Positions 40,500-49,256 of a DNA stretch of 56,208 nucleotides are shown here, piece by piece (position 1 is the first letter of the stretch; the number at the start of each line of letters is the position of its first letter). Where the stretch lies: NCBI GenBank assembly GCA_942491415.1, contig CALOAD010000021.1, positions 1 to 56,208 of the forward strand, written 5' to 3'. The translations under genes were made by a program, and so were the position numbers. The stretch comes from CALOAD01 sp942491415. Its GTDB lineage: Bacteria; Cyanobacteriota; Vampirovibrionia; Gastranaerophilales; CALOAD01. The notes below the pieces were generated by a model. That model did no database searches. It had not been told where the DNA came from and saw only the letters and a program-made list of their open reading frames with translations.

Positions 40500-41648
40500 T
40501 TAATTTTTTTCTCTTTCAATAATATTATCAATATCTTCATAGCCTATATTCTCATTGAGAATAGCAGGATTAAAATCTGCTATTTTAACGATTCTATTTT
40601 TATTGATTCCAAGTAAATCAAAAAGGGAGTAGAATCTGTCTAATCTTCCTTTTAGCCATCCATCATCAATACAAATAAACTGTTTTTTATAAATAATTGA
40701 AAAAATTGTGCAGTGAAATGAATCTGTAATAATAAATTCAGCATTTTTAATGTAATTTAACCATTCTGCTATTCTATTTGAATAAAGAACTTCTTTAAAG
40801 GGATTTAAATTTTTCAAGAATTTTTTTGCTCTGCCAAATTTAAAAGATATAAGGCACTCTGATAATTTTATAATATCTTTAAGACTGCTTTTCATAGGTC
40901 TAATTGCAAATATATGTTGTGTTGTGTGCGTAATTTCTTTTTGTTCATATGGATATTTTTGCTGGGCAGCATTTTTAACTATATCTATATTTGAATCATT
41001 TTTTAAAAAAGAAAGTGCAACATATTTTTGTGACGGTGTTTTGATTTCTTCTTTTTCAATTAGTTCATCATAATCTTCAGCTTTTAATAATAAAGTTGGA
41101 TCCAGCACTCTGGTTGTATTTTCAATACCAAACATTTCTTTGCAAATTGACTTTGCTGATTCTTCTCTGACTGATATTTTGTCAAATCGGTTTAAAAGGT
41201 TCTTTGCCATTTCCACTTTATCGTGTTGTTGCCATTCAGGCATTCCAAAACTTGCTGAGTATGATATTTTCCTCTTGTTGTCATTAGCAAACTCAAGCAT
41301 ATAAATTGGTAAGAATTCACCTAGTATATTTGAGTTCCATACTTGATCACTTCCAACAAGAAAAATATCAACTTCGTCATTAATTTTTTTCAAGTCTTCT
41401 ATATTAGTAGTTTCGGTTGTTCGTGAAGGTAAATATTTTTTTCTAAATTCTTCGAAATGCGGGCTAATTTCTTTAGGGTTTAAGCTGTTTTCCTTTTTTT
41501 TTCTAGGAGGGAAATAATAATTTATGATTTTACAATCATATCCAAGACTTTGGATTATTTTAGCTAGTGGATAGTTTAAAATTACTGCTCCAAAGTTGAT
41601 ATTTTCCCAGTGAAAATTAAGAATTCCGATAACTTTTCTTTTGTTCAT
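40500..41648 (-). CDS. Polysaccharide pyruvyl transferase family protein
   Basis: 382 residues. The family pattern begins VIGILNFHWENINFGAVILN, followed by VDIFLVGSDQVWNSNIL, KISYSASFGMPEW, ISVREESAKSICKEMFGIEN then VLDPTLLL, and the C-terminal FIITDSFHCTIFSIIYKKQF with its conserved His. Enzymes of this family add a ketal-linked pyruvate to a sugar of a surface polysaccharide or work as related glycosyl modifiers. It faces the opposite way from its neighbours in the plus-strand block, with its own start at 41648. Confidence 0.9.
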   Translation of the reverse strand: MNKRKVIGILNFHWENINFGAVILNYPLAKIIQSLGYDCKIINYYFPPRKKKENSLNPKEISPHFEEFRKKYLPSRTTETTNIEDLKKINDEVDIFLVGSDQVWNSNILGEFLPIYMLEFANDNKRKISYSASFGMPEWQQHDKVEMAKNLLNRFDKISVREESAKSICKEMFGIENTTRVLDPTLLLKAEDYDELIEKEEIKTPSQKYVALSFLKNDSNIDIVKNAAQQKYPYEQKEITHTTQHIFAIRPMKSSLKDIIKLSECLISFKFGRAKKFLKNLNPFKEVLYSNRIAEWLNYIKNAEFIITDSFHCTIFSIIYKKQFICIDDGWLKGRLDRFYSLFDLLGINKNRIVKIADFNPAILNENIGYEDIDNIIEREKN

Positions 41649-41730
41649 TAAGTAAAAACCTTAAAATGTCTTTTATGTTATTATCTTTAAGGAAGTATAG
41701 CATAAAAGATATAAGAGGTCTTAATTTATA

Positions 41731-42639
41731 ATGAATACACCTGTTTTGTTTTTGATATTTAACAGACCTGATACAACAAAAAGAGTTTTTGAAGAAATTC
41801 GTAAAGTTAAACCTAAAAAACTTTTTGTTGCAGGTGATGGACCAAGAAAAAACAAAGAAGGCGAAGCTGAATTATGTGCTCAGACTCGTGCTGTTATAGA
41901 AAATATTGACTGGGATTGTGAGCTAAAAACATTATTTAGGGAAGAAAATTTAGGCTGTAAGGACGCAGTTAGCCAAGCAATTGACTGGTATTTTTCGCAA
42001 GTTGAAGAAGGCATAATTTTAGAAGATGATTGTCTTCCAAATGCCAGCTTCTTTACTTTTTGCGAAGCTATGCTTGAAAAATACAGAGATGATGAGAGAA
42101 TTATGCATATAAGCGGAAATAATCCGCTTAATGAAGAGCCTGATGACAGTTATTATTTTGTAAAAACTCCACATGTTTGGGGGTGGGCAACTTGGAGACG
42201 TGCTTGGGCAAAGTATGATGTAGATATGAAATCATTCCCGGATTTCAAAATCGAAAATGCAATAAAAGAAGATTATGTTCAGAAGTATTGGTTAAAAACT
42301 TTTAAAAGAGTTATAAGCGGGGAAATTAACACCTGGGATTATCAGTGGGCTTATGCTCTATTTTACAATAATGCATTGAGTATAGTCCCAAAAAAAGTTC
42401 TTGTAAGCAACTTGGGCTTTAATGAAAATGCAACTCATACAACGATTAGTGAAAAATTTGGCAACAGACAAAGACAAGAACTCAACCAAATCATTCACCC
42501 TGATAAAGTTGAATATGATGAACAAAGGGGCCATGAAATCTTTAAAGACAGGTTTGGACTTGAACCTCGCACATTGCCTTTTTTATTAAAAAGAGAGTTT
42601 CATAGAATGCTCAAAAAGCTGGCCAAACATAAGGCCTAA
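41731..42639 (+). CDS. Sugar transferase, HlpA-like (GNT-I/GT2-related)
   Basis: 302 residues. MNTPVLFLIFNRPDTTKRVF then RKVKPKKLFVAGDGPRK, REENLGCKDAVSQAIDWYFS and EEGIILEDDCLPNASFF (acidic metal motif EDDC) are typical of this GT-A family. The central part DSYYFVKTPHVWGWATWRRA and NTWDYQWAYALFYNNALSIV is conserved in the truncated copy at 33244. Ends LPFLLKREFHRMLKKL, a short basic amphipathic tail. Probably adds a sugar to the surface glycan; the sugar is unknown. Full-length, in contrast with its copy. Confidence 0.85.
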   Translation: MNTPVLFLIFNRPDTTKRVFEEIRKVKPKKLFVAGDGPRKNKEGEAELCAQTRAVIENIDWDCELKTLFREENLGCKDAVSQAIDWYFSQVEEGIILEDDCLPNASFFTFCEAMLEKYRDDERIMHISGNNPLNEEPDDSYYFVKTPHVWGWATWRRAWAKYDVDMKSFPDFKIENAIKEDYVQKYWLKTFKRVISGEINTWDYQWAYALFYNNALSIVPKKVLVSNLGFNENATHTTISEKFGNRQRQELNQIIHPDKVEYDEQRGHEIFKDRFGLEPRTLPFLLKREFHRMLKKLAKHKA

Positions 42640-42701
42640 TATATAACTATAAGATACATTATGTGAAATATGAGTTTTAAAATGAAATGCAGGGAATTAA
42701 A

Positions 42702-43706
42702 ATGAACAAACTAAAAAAAGAATATGAGCGCTTTATAAAAAAAATCTTTAAAAAGATTTGGCAGAGTAGTGATCAGGAACAAAAAGATGTAATTTTATCT
42801 GATGTATTAGGAATGAAAAAGCCATATATTGGTTTCCATTCTGATTTCTTGGACACCCCGCCCACCAATGAAGATATAGTCAACCTGAAAAAGAACTTGG
42901 ATCAAGAAAGTATAGATACGATTGATAATGTACTTTCTAGGATTTATACACCCATTCATAAAGGATGGTATTTGGATATAAAAGATTTATATTCTGATAG
43001 AGAAAAAGAAGGACAACAAAACAATACTGTGATAATCCCTGAAGCTCAACAATTAAAATACAATCCAAGTTATGAAGCTTTTCTTAAATATAATATGCTG
43101 GAATCAATATACTTTTATAAAAATGGTTTAACGTTGCTACCTGAAGATGTAATTAATAGAATAAAAGGAAAAGATATAATTGATGGTGGTGCATTTGTAG
43201 GGGATTCAGCAGTAGTATTTCTGGATTATGAGCCATCTGCAATACATTGTTTTGAACCAAGCTCAGACAATTATGAAAATTTGCTTTTAAATATTAAAGA
43301 TAAAAAATGCGAAGATAAAATAATTCCTGTAAAAAAAGGGTTGTCGGAACAAGACGGTGTCATAAGTGCTTCAGGTGAAGGGGCAAGTTTTAGCATTTGC
43401 CTGGATGAACAGGGTTCTAGTGAAAATATAGAATGTATAAGTATAGATAGCTATACTGAAGCAAATAATTTGGATGTAGGGGTAATAAAACTTGATGTGG
43501 AAGGCTTTGAGTTCGAAGTTATAAAAGGTGCCAAAAAGACAATTCAAAAGTTTAAACCAGTACTTTTAATATCGCTTTATCATACACCTAAGGACTTCTT
43601 TCAAATTAAACCCTATATTGAGGAATTAGGTCTCGAATATAAAATCAGTGTGAGAAAATTATTAAATCATAGTTTAACAGCGGAAGTAATGCTAATTTGT
43701 TATTAA
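42702..43706 (+). CDS. FkbM-family methyltransferase
   Basis: 334 residues from ATG 42702 (an earlier ATG at 42687 lacks a ribosome site; AGGGAATTA precedes this one). The SAM-binding motif is IIDGGAFVGDSAVVFLDYEP near residue 155-175, followed by HCFEPSSDNYENLLLNI, IDSYTEANNLDVGVIKLDVE (motif with catalytic-site acidic residues) and GFEFEVIKGAKKTIQKFKPV. FkbM enzymes O-methylate sugars or polyketides; in a glycan cluster a sugar is expected. The N-terminal 130 residues are a family-typical extension with unknown role. Confidence 0.9.
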   Translation: MNKLKKEYERFIKKIFKKIWQSSDQEQKDVILSDVLGMKKPYIGFHSDFLDTPPTNEDIVNLKKNLDQESIDTIDNVLSRIYTPIHKGWYLDIKDLYSDREKEGQQNNTVIIPEAQQLKYNPSYEAFLKYNMLESIYFYKNGLTLLPEDVINRIKGKDIIDGGAFVGDSAVVFLDYEPSAIHCFEPSSDNYENLLLNIKDKKCEDKIIPVKKGLSEQDGVISASGEGASFSICLDEQGSSENIECISIDSYTEANNLDVGVIKLDVEGFEFEVIKGAKKTIQKFKPVLLISLYHTPKDFFQIKPYIEELGLEYKISVRKLLNHSLTAEVMLICY

Positions 43707-43758
43707 TTATTCAATAAACAAAAAGTTTTTGGGTATTAACTCAGAGTCAGGAAATGTT

Positions 43759-44637
43759 ATGAAAAAAAGTTCAAATATAGATAATACATATGACATCACG
43801 TTAGAAACAAAATGCTGGGAAAATGATTGGGAAGTTATATTAAAAACTGACAGGTTAAAAAACATTATAAAAAATAACAAATATAACTTCAAAGAAAGAA
43901 TTCTCTACATAAATAACGTCAATGACATTGAAACAGTAAAGTCATTCGCCCAGAGGCTTGTTGATGATAATGTACTAACATCTTATGTTGTTGTTGATGA
44001 TTATGCACAAGAGGCTCTGAATTTTTTTGGACTAGATAAAGAAGATTTTAAAGGTGGGTATTATTATTCAATTCAAGAATTAGTGGGTATCTATCTTTGT
44101 AAAACTGAGTATCTACTTCACTTCTCTGGAGATGCAGCTCCTGTGATTCCTATAAACTGGATTGACTTAGCTATTAATAAAATGAATACAGATAGTAAAG
44201 TTATTGTTGCAAGCCTAACTTGGAATAATTGTTATGAAGATGCAAAAAGGGAGTCTTATAGCGAAGATGAAAATTTTTATATGGCACAAGGATTTAGTGA
44301 CCAAAATTATTTAATCAAGGTAAATAATTTTAAAAATAAAATCTATAATGAATGTAACCAACTTTCACAAAGATATCCTGCCTATGGAGGGGAATTATTT
44401 GAGAAAAGAGTTGATTCATATATGAGGAACAATGATTATTATAGAATTATATTTAAGAATGGAAGTTATTGTCATAAAAATATAGATAAAACAGACTTTC
44501 AATCTTCAAAATATTTAAAAAAAATCCAAGATGCTTTTCTGTGTATTGAATACTATTTTAGGTCAAAAATGCCTTTTGCTCCAAACCCTATAAGAAAACC
44601 AAGGCAGTTTATATTACATTTATTAAAAAGGAATTAA
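43759..44637 (+). CDS. Glycosyltransferase-like protein, family unassigned
   Basis: 292 residues from ATG 43759 (AGGAAATGTT upstream); a TTG at 43729 would add 10 residues. The body looks like a GT-A fold: YDITLETKCWENDWEVILKT at the start, VVVDDYAQEALNFFG, CKTEYLLHFSGDAAPVIPIN (an acidic motif in place of DXD) and VIVASLTWNN. The end, NPIRKPRQFILHLLKRN, is the same basic tail as in the GT8-like proteins here, although the rest is unrelated. I cannot name the donor or acceptor. Confidence 0.6.
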   Translation: MKKSSNIDNTYDITLETKCWENDWEVILKTDRLKNIIKNNKYNFKERILYINNVNDIETVKSFAQRLVDDNVLTSYVVVDDYAQEALNFFGLDKEDFKGGYYYSIQELVGIYLCKTEYLLHFSGDAAPVIPINWIDLAINKMNTDSKVIVASLTWNNCYEDAKRESYSEDENFYMAQGFSDQNYLIKVNNFKNKIYNECNQLSQRYPAYGGELFEKRVDSYMRNNDYYRIIFKNGSYCHKNIDKTDFQSSKYLKKIQDAFLCIEYYFRSKMPFAPNPIRKPRQFILHLLKRN

Positions 44638-44714
44638 GCAAATTATTATAATTTTTTGTTAATATAATAATTGTTATAGTTGGAAATAATAAATTAACCA
44701 AGAGGGTTTAGTGA

Positions 44715-45812
44715 ATGAATTTCAAAAGATTTAATAATATTTTGCTTGTTTCATTAGTTGCTTCACTATGTGTGATAGCATCAATAAACATTGTTGCTGA
44801 CCCATTTTATGTTTTCAGAACACCTTTAAATAGTAAGATTAATAAAATTAAACCTAATATAACCAGACAAGAAAGAATAACAAAAATTTTATCTTATAAA
44901 ATGGATAGAAGTAATATTGATACTATATTTGTTGGTTCTTCCCGCGTAGATTGTGCACTTGATCCGGAATATTTTAACAAACAGACAGGTTTAAATGTTA
45001 AAAATATGGCTATTGTTGGACCTGATTTGGTTGAAACTATTGATTATACAGAGACCATTTTAAAAATACACCCCGAAGTAAAAACTATTATTATGGGGTT
45101 GGATTTTTTTGGATTTAGAGAACAGAAAAGAGATATTCTTCAAATTAATAGAGATAAAAATATTAAACCTTCTGAATTAGCAACAGTTCTGTTTTCATTT
45201 GATGCTTTAAACTCAAGCATTACTACTATTAAAGAGAATTTCACCGGAAAAATAACGAGACATATTGATAAAAACGGAATTCGCAAATTATATACGCCTG
45301 AAAATATTAATGAAGAATTTGATAAAATGCTAAGAGCCTATATTAATGGTGAAGGCTATTACAAGAATTATGTATTATCAAAAGATAAATTAATAAAGTT
45401 AGAAGAATTCAATAATTATTGCAAAAAGAGCAATATTAAACTGATTCTTTATACTAACCCAATACATATAACTATGCTGCAAGCAATCAAATCGGCAGGC
45501 TCTTTTGATGAATTTACAGAGTGGAAAAAGCAAATTGCTAACATTTCAAACTTTTATGACTTTTGCTATGTAAATGAAATCACTACTGAGCTTGTGAATA
45601 ATAATATGCAATATTACTTTGAACCTTGCCACTATAATTATAAGGTAGGTAATATGGTTCTAGACAGCATTCAAGGAGCTGATACAGATTTTGGACATCT
45701 AATTACTGTTGAAAACGTTGATAATTATAATCATCAACTAGTAGATAGTTTCAATAAATGGCAAAAAAAGAATCCTGGAATTATATCAATGGTAGGGAAG
45801 TTAAAAAAATAA
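44715..45812 (+). CDS. Membrane-anchored SGNH/AlgX-like O-acyl transfer partner
   Basis: 365 residues. An N-terminal signal-anchor (NILLVSLVASLCVIASINIV) places the rest outside the membrane. The motif DTIFVGSSRVDCALDPEYF holds the catalytic GxSR-type block of SGNH-like proteins of the AlgX/AlgJ/DltD group, NMAIVGPDLVETIDY and KTIIMGLDFFGF are second and third blocks, and the C-terminal FEPCHYNYKVGNMVLDSI has the Cys-His site in place of the D-x-x-H pair. It overlaps the MBOAT gene by one base, the usual pairing for O-acetylation of an exported glycan. The ribosome site is GAGGG. Confidence 0.8.
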   Translation: MNFKRFNNILLVSLVASLCVIASINIVADPFYVFRTPLNSKINKIKPNITRQERITKILSYKMDRSNIDTIFVGSSRVDCALDPEYFNKQTGLNVKNMAIVGPDLVETIDYTETILKIHPEVKTIIMGLDFFGFREQKRDILQINRDKNIKPSELATVLFSFDALNSSITTIKENFTGKITRHIDKNGIRKLYTPENINEEFDKMLRAYINGEGYYKNYVLSKDKLIKLEEFNNYCKKSNIKLILYTNPIHITMLQAIKSAGSFDEFTEWKKQIANISNFYDFCYVNEITTELVNNNMQYYFEPCHYNYKVGNMVLDSIQGADTDFGHLITVENVDNYNHQLVDSFNKWQKKNPGIISMVGKLKK

Positions 45813-47230
45813 TGTTATTTAACTCTGTAGATTTTTTATTTATATTTTTACCAATAGTTTTCTTCGTATACTTTGTGCTTAACAAAGCAAGGTTAATAGA
45901 CCTGTCAAAAGGTTGGTTGGTACTTTCATCATTATTTTTCTATTCTTATTGGAAGCTTGAATACTTACCAATAATACTTTTCTCTATGGTTTTTAATTAT
46001 TCAATAGGGACAACTCTTTTAGGCAATCAAAACCTTAAAATCAATAATAAGTTTATTCTTTGCTTGGGAATAATCGGAAACATTCTTTTACTTGGATATT
46101 TTAAATATTTTGACTTTCTTTTATTAAATTTAAATACAATATTGAAGGCAGATTTTGATTATTTAAATATAGTCTTGCCTCTTGCAATAAGCTTCTTTAC
46201 ATTCCAGCAAATTGCTTATCTCGTTGATAGTTACAAACAAGAGACAAAAGAGTATGATTTTTTGAATTATACTTTGTTTATAACCTTTTTTCCGCAGTTA
46301 ATAGCTGGGCCTATTGTTCATCATAAAGAATTGATGCCTCAATTTGAGAACCTAAAGAGTAAAGTAATCAATCAAAAAAACATATCAATAGGCCTGTATC
46401 TTTTGGCTATTGGCTTGTTTAAGAAGGTTATGATTGCTGATAATTTGTCGCCTTTTGTCCATAAGACGTTTGATGTATCAACTCAATTGACATTTTTTGA
46501 AGCTTGGATTTCAAGCTTTGCTTATACATTCCAAATCTATTTTGATTTTTCAGGATATACAGATATGGCTCTAGGTATAGGGCATCTGTTTAATATTAAA
46601 CTTCCTCAAAATTTCAACTCTCCTTATAAGGCCAATAATATCCAGGTATTTTGGAGAAGGTGGCATATGACCCTTTCCCGATTTTTGAGAGATTACATTT
46701 ATATTCCTTTAGGTGGAAATAAAATAAGTAAAGCTATTACCTCTAGAAATTTATTCCTTACTTTTCTTATTGGAGGTATATGGCACGATGCAGCTTGGAT
46801 CTTTGTAATATGGGGTGCACTACACGGGTTAGGTGTTGTCATACATCGATTCTGGCAAAATTTCAATATCAAATTAAATTCCTTTGTTGCAGTTTTAACT
46901 ACATTTCTCTTTGTAAACCTTACCTGGGTGTTTTTCAGAGCACATACTTTTAATGATGCATTAAAAGTATTAAAAGGAATGCTTGGTTTGTCAGGATTTG
47001 CATTGCCAAGAACCCACCATCTTGACTTTTTATTTAATGATGGAAATTTAAAAATCAGTTGGTTGTTTTTATCATTATGTTTTATTCTTACATTTGCATT
47101 TAAAAATTCTAGTGAATTCGCAAATGAATTTAAGCCTTCTTACAGTAGATTGGTGTTAGTTTATACATTGCTATTAACTGTAATTATAAATTTAAATAAG
47201 ATCACAGAATTTCTATACTTTCAGTTTTAA
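45812..47230 (+). CDS. MBOAT O-acyltransferase (AlgI/DltB-like)
   Basis: 472 residues from ATG 45812, which overlaps the preceding stop (TAATG); an upstream frame to 45758 lacks support. Ten or so membrane segments starting FNSVDFLFIFLPIVFFVYFV, then the MBOAT core FSGYTDMALGIGHLFNIKLP, NFNSPYKANNIQVFWRRWHM then TLSRFLRDYIYIPLGGNK, and the catalytic His in GGIWHDAAWIFVIWGALHGL. Transfers an acyl (commonly acetyl) group across the membrane to its SGNH partner next door, for glycan O-acylation. Its last 18 bases overlap the GT10 gene convergently. Confidence 0.93.
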   Translation: MLFNSVDFLFIFLPIVFFVYFVLNKARLIDLSKGWLVLSSLFFYSYWKLEYLPIILFSMVFNYSIGTTLLGNQNLKINNKFILCLGIIGNILLLGYFKYFDFLLLNLNTILKADFDYLNIVLPLAISFFTFQQIAYLVDSYKQETKEYDFLNYTLFITFFPQLIAGPIVHHKELMPQFENLKSKVINQKNISIGLYLLAIGLFKKVMIADNLSPFVHKTFDVSTQLTFFEAWISSFAYTFQIYFDFSGYTDMALGIGHLFNIKLPQNFNSPYKANNIQVFWRRWHMTLSRFLRDYIYIPLGGNKISKAITSRNLFLTFLIGGIWHDAAWIFVIWGALHGLGVVIHRFWQNFNIKLNSFVAVLTTFLFVNLTWVFFRAHTFNDALKVLKGMLGLSGFALPRTHHLDFLFNDGNLKISWLFLSLCFILTFAFKNSSEFANEFKPSYSRLVLVYTLLLTVIINLNKITEFLYFQF

Positions 47231-48208
47231 GAAATGTTCTTTCAATAGCTCCAACGGATATTTAAAAGGCCTTTTCTTAAATGACTTAAACATTAGATCC
47301 CATTTTGTATAATGCCATTCAGACTTAATAGTGATATTTTCTTTTTCAAATGGCTGATTGGCAGTTTTGTTGATATAATCAGCAACCCAAGCAAACATAT
47401 TGTATTCATTTAAGACTTTGTTTTTAGAATCCTGTAAATATTCAAAATTTCTATTGAATTGGTCTTCTTCAATACTCATTTTGATTATCTTTATCGCTTC
47501 CTTTGGGTTTTCTATATCTATAATAGACATCGACTTAGAGTCAAAATAATCAGCGATATTAGCACAACCCCAGTAAAATGGATAAGATAACCCTAAACAA
47601 GCATCCAGAATCTTTTCCGTAAAGTAATATTTCTGACTGGAGTTTTCTAAAACTATATGATACTTATAAGGCTCAATAGCGTCCCATTTCTCATCAATTT
47701 CATTTATCCCTTTTCCATATATATCAATACTGTTTCCAAAATGTTTTTTAAGTTCTTCTGCAAACTTTAGTCTTTTTGAATGACCGTCTGTAAAAGATTT
47801 GTTTGAAATAATACAAGAAATCAGCTTACTTTTTTTAGGGTTATTTTCTTTAATAAAGTCGTAGCTTTTATTAACATACCAAGGTAAAAGTTGCATATTT
47901 ATTAGGTTTGGATGATTCAATTTCTGTGGTGAGATAACTGTGGCAAATTGTTGGATATATTTTTCATGATATGTTTTTACCGCATCAGGTTCTCCGGTAA
48001 TAAGGATGGTATTATTCTTTGAGCAATTTGCTGATTCTATGGAATCTACTGTATTGAAGATTATCCAAAAATCACAATCTTCGATGTCTTGATTTATATA
48101 AAATTCACAATTTTCCCATACGAATTTACCTTCAGGAAAATGGTTCTTGTATAATTGAATGTCATGAGGCAAATTAGCCTTAATTTTATAGGTATTTTTG
48201 TTTTGCAT
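47213..48208 (-). CDS. GT10 alpha-1,3-fucosyltransferase family protein
   Basis: 331 residues. Conserved GT10 C-terminal block YKYHIVLENSSQKYYFTEKI, LDACLGLSYPFYWGCANIAD then YFDSKSMSI, the GDP-fucose binding and catalytic region with Tyr-Phe-Thr-Glu-Lys. The N-terminal half (FVWENCEFYINQDIEDCDFW, ILITGEPDAV, FATVISPQKLNHPN) fits the acceptor domain, including the 'GEP' motif. It would attach fucose to the surface glycan, an antigen-mimicry type decoration. Cytoplasmic, with a basic C-terminal tail KRPFKYPLELLKEHFLKLKV. Confidence 0.9.
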   Translation of the reverse strand: MQNKNTYKIKANLPHDIQLYKNHFPEGKFVWENCEFYINQDIEDCDFWIIFNTVDSIESANCSKNNTILITGEPDAVKTYHEKYIQQFATVISPQKLNHPNLINMQLLPWYVNKSYDFIKENNPKKSKLISCIISNKSFTDGHSKRLKFAEELKKHFGNSIDIYGKGINEIDEKWDAIEPYKYHIVLENSSQKYYFTEKILDACLGLSYPFYWGCANIADYFDSKSMSIIDIENPKEAIKIIKMSIEEDQFNRNFEYLQDSKNKVLNEYNMFAWVADYINKTANQPFEKENITIKSEWHYTKWDLMFKSFKKRPFKYPLELLKEHFLKLKV

Positions 48209-48345
48209 TTTTTGCTCGCTATTATATCAATTATTTATTGTATAATATAATAAAAAAAATCTTTTGCAAGAATGTTAAACTAAAAAAAACTCTGTAAGTA
48301 GTTAAGTAGAATATAATAGTCCCAATAAGGTGATTTTTTAATTTT

Positions 48346-49251
48346 ATGAACAGTAAAAAAGACAACTTAATAGTATTTGGTGCCACAGGTAATATGACAT
48401 TTGCTCTTGCAAATGTTTTAATTGGAATAAAAAAGCATTCGCCAAATATTGAATCAGATATCATCGTTTTCAATAAAGATATAACAGATAAAGATAAACA
48501 ACTATTAAATTCTATAGTTGAATGTGAATTTATTGACTATGATTTCCCTTTTGAAAATACTGAGCAATTAGAAAAATCAAGCTTTAACAGATATTCAGCC
48601 TTAACTTTTTCTCGTTTTGAATGTTTTAGATTACTGGATAATTATCGTAAAGTTTTGTGGTTAGATATTGATATTGTTATTCAAAAAGATTTGTCTGAAA
48701 TATTTAAATATGGTGAGAGTGGAATAAGCTTATTCGAAGAGAACTTGCCATTACAAGAATCTTTTTCAAAGGTTATTAGTGGATATAAAATGAGCACAAA
48801 TCAATGTAATGCAGGAGTTTTACTTATTTCTGACAAGCTTACCAATTATCATAAAATGACTGATTGGCTTTATAAAAACACTCTGAAATTTGGTGAATGT
48901 TTGAAATATGCAGACCAAGGTATAATTAATCTGCTAATACAAGAATTCAACTTGAACGTTGACCATCTGCCCGAAGTATTTAATTGCCATCCTACAAAAA
49001 AAAGCTGCAAAGGTTCTACAATAGTCCATTCTTATTCTCCTCAAAAGTTTTGGAGTTGGCACGATAAATCCTACTACTCGAAAGAATGGGAAAATAATAA
49101 TAAAAAATGGTTAAAAATGGGAGGAGATCCCTATAACGGCTTGACTTATGATTTTTGGGAGAAAGTTGTGAAAAATTATGACTTCAATTGCCCTCATCCT
49201 ATTAGACAACCTAGGAAATTCATAAAGTACCTTGTTAAAAAGCTTTGGTAA
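48346..49251 (+). CDS. GT8-like glycosyltransferase with basic tail
   Basis: 301 residues. Same type as the gene at 39557: DNLIVFGATGNMTFALANVL, FSRFECFRLLDNYRKVLWLD then IDIVIQKD (DXD), NQCNAGVLLISDKL, ADQGIINLLIQEFNLNVDHL and CHPTKKSCKGSTIVHSYSPQ then KFW. The C-terminal motif HPIRQPRKFIKYLVKKLW is intact here. It precedes the GT4 gene at 49257 with a 5-bp gap, so they are co-transcribed. Probably an LPS/O-antigen glucosyl or galactosyl transferase. Confidence 0.88.
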   Translation: MNSKKDNLIVFGATGNMTFALANVLIGIKKHSPNIESDIIVFNKDITDKDKQLLNSIVECEFIDYDFPFENTEQLEKSSFNRYSALTFSRFECFRLLDNYRKVLWLDIDIVIQKDLSEIFKYGESGISLFEENLPLQESFSKVISGYKMSTNQCNAGVLLISDKLTNYHKMTDWLYKNTLKFGECLKYADQGIINLLIQEFNLNVDHLPEVFNCHPTKKSCKGSTIVHSYSPQKFWSWHDKSYYSKEWENNNKKWLKMGGDPYNGLTYDFWEKVVKNYDFNCPHPIRQPRKFIKYLVKKLW

Positions 49252-49256
49252 CGTAT

